DNA from: Hyaloperonospora brassicae
Lineage: Eukaryota > Oomycota > Peronosporomycetes > Peronosporales > Peronosporaceae
Length of the DNA stretch: 64,000 nucleotides
Direction of reading: 5' to 3'
NCBI GenBank assembly: GCA_947650285.1
Contig: CANTFL010000851.1
Coordinates: 186,001-250,000 of the forward strand
Position numbers and translations under genes: made by a program. Under the pieces are notes generated by a model, which saw only the letters and a program-made list of their open reading frames with translations, was not told where the DNA came from and searched no databases. This document shows, one piece after another, positions 21,342-30,628 of the stretch. Within the stretch, counting starts at the first letter, position 1. The number at the start of each line of letters is the position of its first letter.

Positions 21342-22679
21342 ATGCTGCGTCCGCTGCCGCTCCTGCTCGCCGCGCTCCACGCGTCTTTCAGTGCGGCGGT
21401 CGACGTGAGCGTCTGCCGCGATGCCACGTACGACATTGCCGTCGACGCCTCGACGCTGTGCGCGGGCGCAGGCGCGTTCCCCGCCGGGACGAACTGTCCG
21501 AAAACCGGTACCGTCGCGGTCGCCGAGTGCTACCCGTACCTCCCGTCGTACGTGGACGGCCAGTGCGTAGCGCCCGAGGACGCCGTGTGTCGGCAAGTGA
21601 ACGGAGACACGTGGGGCTGTGTCTTGCCGTCGATCGGGTGCGACGACGTTGTTTTGGGTTCCCCGCACTGCGCGACGTGGGACTATTTTGGGGCCCCTCC
21701 CGCGCCTCGGCCGTTTGACGGGCACGAGGACGTCAAGTACGACGCGCGCTGGTTCGTCCAGACGACGCCGCTGCGCGACCTGTGGGGCTGCGAAGTCGAA
21801 GAGCCGACGCCAGCGCCCACGACACCGCGCCCGACGCCCGCGGCGACCGCTCGAGCGCGCATTGCTACGCCAGCGCCTACGAGACGAACGCCGGCGCCGA
21901 CCCCGGCCTCGACGACGAGGACGAAGATACCGGTACCGACACCGACGCCAGCCCCGACAACGAGGAATAAGATACCGGTACCGCCGACACCGACGCCAGC
22001 TCCGACAACGAGGAATAAGACACCGGTAATGCCGACACCGACGCCAGCCCCGACGACGGGGACGACGACACCGGTACCGCCGATTTCTACCCCAGCACCG
22101 ACGACGGGGACGACAACACCGGTACCGCCGACTTCTACCCCAGCACCGACGACGGGGACGAAGACACCGGTATCGACCGAGACACCGGTACCCGCGTGGA
22201 CGGAAACTCCGGCGCCGTTGTGGAGTGCGACGCCATCGCCTACAGTGGCAAACACGACGAATTCGAGTGCGCCTGGGAACGTCTCGTTTGAGTTTGACCT
22301 CTATGGAGTGAGGGTGGGCGATGTGGGATCTCGAGACTTGACGGACGAAATGCCTTCGACTGCGTCGCAGTTGTCGTTGGACGACAAGAAAAAGTCACCG
22401 GGAGCCGGCGAAGCTCCGTCGACTGTGTCGCTGTTGTCGTTGGACGCCGAGAAGGGCTCGACAGGAGTCGGAGCTGGCACAATTGCAGCGGTGGCGGTCG
22501 CCGCGGCAATTGCTGCCGTTGTTGCAGTTGCTGCGGTGTATACGCGGAATCCGATGCAGTTGTTCCAGCACCAGAACGAGGCAGAAGGAGCAGCTCGAGC
22601 GAGCCCGGAGTACGAGATGGTCGTGACGCCTCCTCATGCTGTGACGTCTCCACATGGCATGACGTCGCCTAGACTGTGA
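21342..22679 (+). CDS. secreted mucin-like type I membrane protein
   Basis: A 445-residue protein. Residues 1-19 are a signal peptide (MLRPLPLLLAALHASFSAA). Residues about 20-150 form a Cys-rich ectodomain with about ten cysteines (SVCRD, STLCAG, TNCPK, AECYPY, GQCVAPEDAVCRQ, GCVLPSIGCDD). About 155-290 is a Thr/Pro-rich stalk with a roughly 16-residue tandem repeat (TPAPTTGTTTPVPPTS type), an expected O-glycosylation region. About 372-396 is a transmembrane helix rich in Ala and Val. A short cytoplasmic tail ends YEMVVTPPHAVTSPH. The layout is that of a cell-surface mucin or adhesin; ligand unknown. It is convergent with the GTPase gene downstream. The long minus-strand frame opposite the stalk is a shadow of the repeat. 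Confidence 0.85.
   Translation: MLRPLPLLLAALHASFSAAVDVSVCRDATYDIAVDASTLCAGAGAFPAGTNCPKTGTVAVAECYPYLPSYVDGQCVAPEDAVCRQVNGDTWGCVLPSIGCDDVVLGSPHCATWDYFGAPPAPRPFDGHEDVKYDARWFVQTTPLRDLWGCEVEEPTPAPTTPRPTPAATARARIATPAPTRRTPAPTPASTTRTKIPVPTPTPAPTTRNKIPVPPTPTPAPTTRNKTPVMPTPTPAPTTGTTTPVPPISTPAPTTGTTTPVPPTSTPAPTTGTKTPVSTETPVPAWTETPAPLWSATPSPTVANTTNSSAPGNVSFEFDLYGVRVGDVGSRDLTDEMPSTASQLSLDDKKKSPGAGEAPSTVSLLSLDAEKGSTGVGAGTIAAVAVAAAIAAVVAVAAVYTRNPMQLFQHQNEAEGAARASPEYEMVVTPPHAVTSPHGMTSPRL
21930..22185 (+). repeat. 48-bp coding minisatellite (Thr/Pro stalk)
   Basis: About five imperfect tandem units of 48 bp encode TPAPTTRNK/GTT-PVPP blocks in the mucin-like protein. Unit number is likely variable between alleles. 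Confidence 0.7.
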
Positions 22680-22685
22680 GAAGAG

Positions 22686-22687
<2 letters not shown>

Positions 22688-22723
<36 letters not shown>

Positions 22724-22960
22724 CTCAAGGGCAGAGAAGCGCGAGAGTGAGAGTGGAAGGGATGGAGAGAGAGAGGAGAGAGAAGAAAGAGATGGAGAGA
22801 ACGAGCTGAGACATCGAGACTGAGCTTGGACGCTCATGGACACTTTATTGAGTAACGGACGCACTTGCAGAGAGTAGGAAGACCGACTGACCGACCGACC
22901 GACCGACCGGCCGGCCGAGCGACAGATTGAACGAACGAACGAACGGACGAACGAAGGACG
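22688..22960. repeat. (GA)n and (GACC)n/(GAAC)n microsatellites between convergent genes
   Basis: A long (AG)n run lies at about 22,689-22,720, followed by GA-rich DNA. Tetranucleotide tracts of GACC/GACT then GAAC follow at about 22,880-22,955. No gene. The tract sits between the stops of the mucin-like and GTPase genes. Confidence 0.85.
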
Positions 22961-23030
22961 CTCCAGCAAATAGCAAGTACTTTTATATCTGACAGTTTGT
23001 CAGCGTGTGTTTATCGAAACAAGAGTTAAT

Positions 23031-24773
23031 CTACTGCGTCGCAGTAAATGTCGGAGCGCTGATGCCAACGATGCTGTTGAACTGCGTACTGAACGTAGCC
23101 TCCGCTGCCGTGTCCAGTTGCTGCCGAGCAGCTCGCCGCTTGAGTTTGCGCCACTGTTTCGCTTTGCGTCGTGCGGCTAGCGCTGTCAGCGGGTTCAGAG
23201 CGTCCTGGGCCAGCTTTGCAGCAAGCTCTTGTGTTGACAACGCAGTGCGTGGCAGAGCAAAGTCGCCAGTATCAACGCGGTCGTCTTCCATCTCGGAGTC
23301 CGAGTCCACGTCGTCCGAGTCCGAGTCGTTCAGCATTTGGCTGATACGCGCGGATGCAGGTACGGCGTCGGTCGTTTCGGCGCCGGATGCCATCACCACA
23401 TCACTGTGAGCAGCCACTGCAATCGAGCAGTGCGGACCACTGACCTCCTTCGCAGTGTCGAGATCCGGGAGGAAGATGCTTGTCGGATTCAACGCTTCAT
23501 CACCGACATTGAACTCCTGGCCAAACGAAGTGACCAGCTGCGTATCCAGCACCTGAGCGCTCTGGTCCGGCGGCGGTGTGTAGTACGGCAGCTTGCCCCG
23601 GTTCCAGTCTTGCAGCACGATACGAGCAGCAGCCTGACGATCTGGAATCCCTCCTTTGCCTAGTTTGCCCTTGCTCTGGGCCACAAGCACCAGAAACTGC
23701 ACGGCGTCTTTGAAACAGCTCGACACGGTATCCACAGGCAGCTGATAGAGTGCAGCGAGCTGTGCTGGCTGGCACCGCGTCAGTAGGACCTGCACGGCAC
23801 CCACAGGATCTTCCATGGACTCGGCATTGATGCAGTTTCGCAGCAGCAACGCGCTCGAGTCCGTGTGGTCAAACACAATGCCGGGGCAATCCAGCAGCTT
23901 GATCTTGCTGTCAATGTGCACCTCTTGCATGACTTTTGTGTGGCCCGCCGTGCTCGATACACTCGCCGCTTTGCTGCGTTTCAACGAATTGATCACAGAG
24001 CTCTTGCCGACGTTCGGGTACCCAATCACGCCCACAGTGATAGCGGTCTTGACTCCGTGGCTGCGGCAATAGTTCTTGAGCAGCTGCATCAACGCGTCCG
24101 TGCCCACTGCTTTGCTCCCACTCACTGCCTCACTCGCAGCTCTGTCCGCGCGTCCAAAAGTCGCACTCAAGTGCTTTGCCTGGTGCTGCGTCGACGCTTT
24201 GAACGCCACTGTGGGGTAAAAGCCCCGCAGGTACTTGAGCCACGGCTGCAACACGTGCGGCGGCACGAGATCCACTTTGTTCAGCACCAAAACGAGCTTC
24301 TTGCCGTGGCGATTGCCAATGGCGTCCTCCGTCTCGAGCGTGCGACAGCCCATGGGGTCGCGGGCGTCCAGCACTTCCAGAATCACGTCCGCCTTGTCCA
24401 CGACCTTGCGCAGCTCCTTCGTATAGGCGCGTCGAGAGGCGTCGGTAAGCGTGCGTTCCGATTGGCCCGTTGGCTTCTGAGTCGCGGCCTGAGTCAGAGT
24501 CGTTGCAAAGTGGGCCGCGCTCTGTAGAGCCCGTCCTGCCAAGTGCGCGAGACTCAGATCTGATCCCATCTGGCGCTGCCGATGGAGCTGTTGGCTGCGG
24601 AGCTGCTCGCGCTTGTGCTGCAGCTTCTGCACACTCTGCTGCTTGCCCACGAGACGCTTCGTCCGCGCCGTGCAGTTCTGCTGCCCCACGTGGCGCTGGT
24701 GGCCGCGCAACGCGTCTGTAGTGGCGCTCTGGCGCTTAGCACTGCGGCGGGTCGACGACTGCTTGCGCCCCAT
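23031..24773 (-). CDS. GNL3: nucleolar circularly permuted GTPase, GNL3/nucleostemin type
   Basis: A 580-residue single-exon protein. The basic, coiled-coil-prone N-terminus (residues 1-75, MGRKQSSTRRSAKRQ) fits the Grn1/GNL3 N-domain and a nucleolar signal. The GTPase motifs are circularly permuted: DARDP (136-140), G4 NKVD (165-168), G5 KAS (192-194), G1 GYPNVGKSS (251-259), G3 DCPG (295-298). This order defines the YlqF/YawG group that acts in ribosome biogenesis. The tail after about 490 is acidic (DSDSDDVDSDSEMEDD) and then basic. In fungi and animals these proteins help process and export the 60S subunit. The family is certain; the choice among GNL3, GNL3L and Nug1 is not. It converges with the mucin-like gene, 350 bp apart. 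Confidence 0.9.
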   Translation of the reverse strand: MGRKQSSTRRSAKRQSATTDALRGHQRHVGQQNCTARTKRLVGKQQSVQKLQHKREQLRSQQLHRQRQMGSDLSLAHLAGRALQSAAHFATTLTQAATQKPTGQSERTLTDASRRAYTKELRKVVDKADVILEVLDARDPMGCRTLETEDAIGNRHGKKLVLVLNKVDLVPPHVLQPWLKYLRGFYPTVAFKASTQHQAKHLSATFGRADRAASEAVSGSKAVGTDALMQLLKNYCRSHGVKTAITVGVIGYPNVGKSSVINSLKRSKAASVSSTAGHTKVMQEVHIDSKIKLLDCPGIVFDHTDSSALLLRNCINAESMEDPVGAVQVLLTRCQPAQLAALYQLPVDTVSSCFKDAVQFLVLVAQSKGKLGKGGIPDRQAAARIVLQDWNRGKLPYYTPPPDQSAQVLDTQLVTSFGQEFNVGDEALNPTSIFLPDLDTAKEVSGPHCSIAVAAHSDVVMASGAETTDAVPASARISQMLNDSDSDDVDSDSEMEDDRVDTGDFALPRTALSTQELAAKLAQDALNPLTALAARRKAKQWRKLKRRAARQQLDTAAEATFSTQFNSIVGISAPTFTATQ

Positions 24774-26235
24774 GTTCTGTGGGTGGGTGTGTGGGTGGGT
24801 GGGCTTATGTCGTCCGCTTTTGTCACAGTGGGGACTGCGGCGAAGGACTGGTTGGCGGCGGAGGTGGGGGCGGGATATCGACCAATCAGAGCGATCGAGA
24901 GGAGGCGCGACGAAAGGGCGTGGTGTTTAAAACACGTCGTTTCTATAAGTGCCTTTTTTTCGCGCGCGTGAACAAGAGCATCAGGTTGTAGAGGTGTTTC
25001 GACAAGGCATTGTGTACCTGAGGTTCGTGGACACGTTGTTGTCCATGTTGCGCTTTGCTGTACAACAGCTCGGATGGGAATGAACCGTTCGTGGTCCGGT
25101 TACACACAGGTGAAAGTGGACGGAAATGGCCATCGAATGCGATCGCTTTGTCTGCAGGTAGTAGCGACTCTCGTACAGATCAATTACTCTGTAGTGGATA
25201 CAATACACATAGCAGCACATGCACTGCGTATGTTGGCAGCTGCGTGGTGTAGTCATTAAGAAGAGAGAGAGAGAGAGAGAGACTTTGTATGACGACATCT
25301 CAGCTCAGATGTTTGGGATACGAGTGCAACAAACACATACAGCGACTGACGATCCGGTCAAGTGCATGCTGACCACCTCGAGAAGGAACTGGCACCTGCA
25401 TTCCAGCTAATTAGTTGTCAATTGGCAGCATGTGAACAAGTAAGCGACAGTGTCAGTTCATGTGAATGTGTATTCGACGTCATTTACTTACTGCGAGATA
25501 CTGACTCGACCTCAAGATCAGTTTTCTGCACGTGCTACAGCACTTGTCTACTTATGGAGATAAGGTCTCGGACCGGAGGCGGTGTTCTGCATGGAGGAGC
25601 GCCTTGCAATCTCAACTTGACGGTCCGAAGACCTCGTGAGCCTTATCTTTGTAGCAGCAAAGAATGCAGCAAAACACTCGCTGACACACCTTACCGAGCA
25701 GCTCATACACGTGCGCCTATCTCCACATAGCCACAGTCACTTGCTGCACTTGTGCCGCCGAAATGAATGTCTCATGAGGAACATACGGGTAGCACGGACA
25801 ATAGAGAGGCAGCGGGGAATGCAGTTGTGATCAAGTGTCCTCGACTGAATCTTTGTATCGTGACGTTTACGCTTGACGAGGTCATGTTGCAAGCCACGAA
25901 GTACCCAGTGTCGATCGATCATACAGAGACAAGGGCACAAAGCTGACCGTGCAGATCAAAGCAAAGTTCGAGATGGCAGCAACGTATGGTACTTCGCCTC
26001 GTATCAAAAAGCGTATCGGGTACGATGGTATTGATCTACTGTATACATGAACGACAGTTCCTACTTCCGTATCCACGTTGTGGTGGCAGTGGTCTTTGCC
26101 TCACCAGAACGCGGCTGAAACTTCATCGTGAGAAAAATGTACACTTTGGTCCTGCGTGTGATGGTCAGCGGCGTTTATACTTAGCTGGAGACGGTACGTT
26201 CGTGTGGAAATGCAGCCGTTTCCTCCACTCAAAGC
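24774..26235. other. intergenic; no supported gene
   Basis: Includes the 5' flank of the GTPase gene and a short (GA)n run near 25,262-25,280. Short frames only. Confidence 0.5.
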
Positions 26236-28094
26236 TTAGCTGCTCTTCGTCTCCGTGATGGAAGTAGATGCGGGTTTGTCATCGGTATCCACTTGCTCGA
26301 CATTGGCCTCCTGTACCTCGACAGCGCCCTCCAATGCAGCGCCAACGTTCGTCTTCTCCTTCTCTACAACCGTCATAGACTCGGCAACGGCTTCCGTTCG
26401 CGCGGTAAGCGTCACAGCCTCAGCCTCTCTAGCAACGTCAGACGCATCAGCAAAGACAGCCGTCTCGCCAATTGCAGCGGCTTCAGCAAGCTCGATTGAG
26501 TCAGTACCCGTCTCGGTCTCGACTGGCTCAATCGTCTTCTCGTCTACAACCACTTCGATGACTTTCTTCACAGCAGGCTCGATGGTCTCTTCGTCCTCGC
26601 CCCTTTCACCGACTCAGCTACCACCTTTTCCTCAACAAGCTCAGTAACTTTCTCCTTCGTTATCGACCCGACAATCGGCTCTTCCGCCACTCGCTCAACT
26701 GAATGACCTGCACCAACATCACCAGCTTGCTCCTCCTTTAGCAGCTCAGAGCTCTCTTCTATAGCAGACACTTCGGCCTTCTCTAGCTCGGCGACCTTCT
26801 CCACTTCACCGACGCTCACCAGACCACTGACCTCCTCCTCCTTTACCGACTCAGTAGGCTCATCCACCGCAACCACTTCAGACACGTTCGTCGCAACCGC
26901 CTGCGACGCCTCCTGAACAACTGACACGGCAATCTCCTCGTCCACACTGGCCTCAGTGACCTTCTCCTCGTCAACCGTATCAACAATCCCCTCTTCCTTG
27001 ACGGCCTCAGCGACCTCTATCTCCTCAACCGACTTCACCTCCGTCTCAACACGGGACTCGACAAGCTCCTGTGCCTCAAACGACCCAGCAGCCTCCGTTC
27101 CCTCAAGTAAGTCACCTCTGTCCTCCACAAGACCTTCTGCAGTCGTCTCCTCTACCACCAGCTCTACCCCAGTCTTCACATGAACCAGCTCAAGTACCTC
27201 GTTCTCTCCACTCGACTGACCAGCTCTCTCCTTCTCCACGACCTCGACAGCCTCCTCCTCCTCCATCTCCTCCACTGACTCTTCCGCCACACCAACTGCT
27301 TCCACGTCTGCCCCCGCTGTTCCAACTTCAGCAGCACCAGACGCCTCCACAGCGCTACTGCTTTCCCCACTCGTCGTCTCCTTCTCCCCATCGCCGCCAC
27401 TGCCTCCACGGTCCACAAACTGCACGTCTCCGTCTCGCCTCACTGTCCCCTCCAGAGCCACTTCCTCCCCACGCGGCTCGTCCACGCGGTCCTCTTCGAT
27501 CTCAGCCATCAACCGGTCGCCCTCTCCCACTTTGTCGTCCCCTCGCGGCGCCGTGTCCGGCATCACGCGCACCGACGCGACGTTTGGCTCTGTCGTTGCA
27601 CTCGTTGGAGCGCTCACTGTCGCGTCAATGAACGAAATGTTAAAGGACGAAAAGTTGGCGCGGACGCTGGCGGGGACATCGACTGCCACACTCTCCGGCG
27701 CCACGAGGGCGTTGGGCCTCGAGGCACACACGGGCGCCTGCTCCTCAGCCCGCGCTGCACCACTATTGGTAGTATTGTCTCCACTATTGGTAGTATTGTC
27801 TCCACTATTGGTGGTATTGTCTCCACTATTGGTCGTATTGTCTCCACTATTGGTGGTATTGTCTCCACTATTGGTGGTATTGTCGGCTCCGTGATTGGCT
27901 GGCGCAATGTGGTCTTTCGGGAGCTCTTCAGCTGTTGTTGTTGTTGTTGCATTGGCCTCGTGCGTCTTGTGCTCAATGAGGAGGTCTTTGGCCTCGGGCG
28001 GGACGCTCCCCCCCGGGGACGGACGCAGGACGGGCGACGTCTGTCGCTTTCGACTGGCTGCACCCCATTGCAGAGGCGAAAACGAGTGGCGCAA
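26236..28094 (-). CDS. acidic low-complexity repeat protein, frame-shifted
   Basis: Two minus-strand frames, 28,094-26,568 (508 codons) and 26,571-26,236 (111 codons), form one coding region of about 620 residues with a one-base shift in a G run near 26,600. The amino-acid style (Glu/Val/Ala blocks such as VEEIEVAEAVKEE) is continuous across the join. Residues about 70-111 are six perfect GDNTTNS-type heptads. The bulk is Glu-rich and probably disordered or helical. No known domain. It has the same strand and the same acidic style as the N-terminal arms of the PX proteins upstream, but no PX domain, so it may be a diverged relative. The shift may be a sequencing error, because it sits in a homopolymer. 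Confidence 0.55.
27760..27885 (-). repeat. six 21-bp tandem repeats
   Basis: Six head-to-tail 21-bp units, nearly identical, encode the Asn/Thr/Ser/Gly heptads of the acidic protein. The codons are almost unchanged between units, so the expansion is recent. Confidence 0.92.
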
Positions 28095-30628
28095 ACGAGA
28101 GGGGAACCGGCACGCGCTCTGGTGGGGGCGAGACGGGAAATGGGAATGTGCCGTTTAGCGACCGCTTGTGCGCTGTGGCGGTCGTTCATGTGGTGGCGGG
28201 CAGTGTGGTTGTTGTCTGTTGTTGTTGTTGTCTGTCTGTCTGTTGCCACGGGAGTGTTACTTCACGTTGCTGCACCGGCTGACGGCGATGGACGACGGTC
28301 GGTAGAGGCGCGCAAACGGAGCAGACGGCCTCGTCTGTCGGTGGGAGCAGCTGGTATGACTACGTAGAGGTCTCGACGGAACCGGGCGATGCCGTTCACC
28401 TACGAACGTGACAAAAGCGGAGGGTCTGCGGTATCCGCGTCTATCAATAGGCTTCGAGGATAGGTGGGCATCACTGAGTTGACACGCGTATTGTTTATTC
28501 CTGCGCAGTGACTAAGTCCATACGCACGTAGCGTTGCTGAGGACTCCTGTGTCCGTGGGACAGGCAGCTGGCAGACACATTCTCGCGTCGCTTTCTCCCA
28601 CCACCACGTTGCAGATGCGGTCGCGGCTGGTGGTCAAAAATCCACTGCCGGCTGCCAATCGATGCTGCGCCCGTAACCTTTGGCAGCGACCGACCGAGTT
28701 GCTGTTGCTGGGATTGGACGTGTTCTCAGCCCGCGCGGCTGAGACGAACCCATATATTGACGCCGTCGGACGGCTTATACGTTCGTGCGCAGTCGATGGA
28801 TGACGTCCGACTTTCCGGGAAGCTATTGCTCGCGCGAAGAATGTTGTGGCTATTGAGGCAGAGGAAGCGCTGTGGAGCGGATTGTGAAAACCGGCACACG
28901 ATGTACTACTACGAAATATTCGCAAACGCGTGCACAGGACGCACAGATGTGCCCCGAACGCAGAGGTAGTAAACCGAAGGCGAAGAGCGTTCGTATGCAA
29001 CGTCCCGTGTGGTGAAAGTCGACAGTGTTGTTGACCGTCGAGTGCAGCAAAGATAGTTAGTATCCATACAGGTGACGTTGCTGCCGGGAGCTGTGCACAC
29101 TTTGTCGCGGGTTTGGCAGACAGACGCTCACGTGTTTGTAACTCTGGCGCTGGTCATGGAGCACTTCCTTCCTACACGACGCTACTCGCCTTTGGTCATC
29201 AAGGAATGCAACGCGCACACTCGTAGTCTAACTGCGCTTCGCTATCTCGGAGACAGTCGTCCATGCGATCGATCGGACCATCCCACGCCTCAATGCTGTA
29301 AACCTCTTGCAGCGTTAGTACGGCGTCCGGAGACGACCAGAAGCGTCGTCTTTATACTTTCTGTGCGCATCTTCCGCACGGAAGTGGGTGACAGGCCGTC
29401 GAACGTACACATATGCCGCGCGTCGTATCTCTCTGTCCTGGATACGATCCGTGCACCTGTTCGTGTCGAGTGTACGGTGAGACCCTCTTGGGGCAGCAAT
29501 ATACGTTCGTTGTTGTAGAGCCTGCAACAGCACAGAGGGACGTGCGTACAAACAGCGGACGTGTACTACTACGACTTCCCACTGGCTCGCGTCTGTAACG
29601 CTGGAACGGTCACTTTCCGTGTTCTGACGGACGCAAAGGGCACACACACACACTATTCGAAGACTCGACGAGACAGCCACAAGATTCGATGGCTCTGAAT
29701 GCGTAACGTGACTGCATTCGGTTGTCGGTAGTCGCTACCGACAGCAAAAGTCGCGCAGTAATGTCGTGGAGGTAGAAGAAGACCGCACGATTACACGCGA
29801 CTGGATGGAAAGGTCCGTAGTATCGCGTCGCACGCGTCGGTTTTGCTTCTTTTGGTGGCAAAAACATGTTGAAGCGATCGAAAGAGGTGCCACCCGTGAC
29901 ACGTGCCATTGCACACGACAGATCGGTAGTATCGACAGTCGCAACATGCAGAGAGCACTCGAGGAGGATATGTGCGTGTGTAAGCCTCACGGCGCACTTG
30001 ATACAGACTGAAAGCCCGTCGTCGGGAACGACTTTTTGTATTGCAAGAACGACGCAGGCCAGACACTTGTGTCGACGTCCGCACACGTGGAAGAACGCAC
30101 GACTCGTGTGTAACAACGTCTCTGCTCTTTGTGCTGCTGTGTGTCAACATCGCCCCATTGACCGCTCGGCTTGTCCAGCGTTTGCAACACCAATTCGTTG
30201 CAGTATATATGAGAGCGCAGCAATGAAATGCAGAGGCTACTGATAGCGAGTGAGTGACGCTGGAGCTGGAGAGTGTGTGGGGGATGCAAAGGACTGGTGA
30301 GCTGAGTAAGGCGCGTCCGTCGTTGCTCGAGTCAAATGCCTCAAAAAGTGTGACTCTACTCGCTACTTGTGCCGTAGAAACACATCGAACGACAGTGCGC
30401 TTGTCAACCAAACGTTGCAGGAGCGCCACTATGTCCTATACAGGCGGATGGATACCACACAGCATCTACTGCATGTCAATCTCCACTTGCGTGCAACTTG
30501 TCAAGCGTCATGCTCTACAATGTCAAGAGATCTTTATTGCAGCAGGACTATTAGCTATACACACACGCACCCTTATCGCTCGTCTCTCTACGTACGACCG
30601 CTCACTTCTATCAATCATTGCATGGCCA
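28095..30628. other. intergenic; no supported gene
   Basis: About 2.5 kb. Plus-strand frames around 28,534-28,970 look faintly coding across two frame changes but match nothing I know. Nothing else stands out. Confidence 0.4.

Noticed and set aside
21683..22255. 190-codon Val/Gly-rich minus-strand ORF
   Set aside because: Shadow of the Thr/Pro repeat of the mucin-like gene.
28534..28970. Faintly coding-like plus-strand frames
   Set aside because: Need two frame changes and match no family I know.
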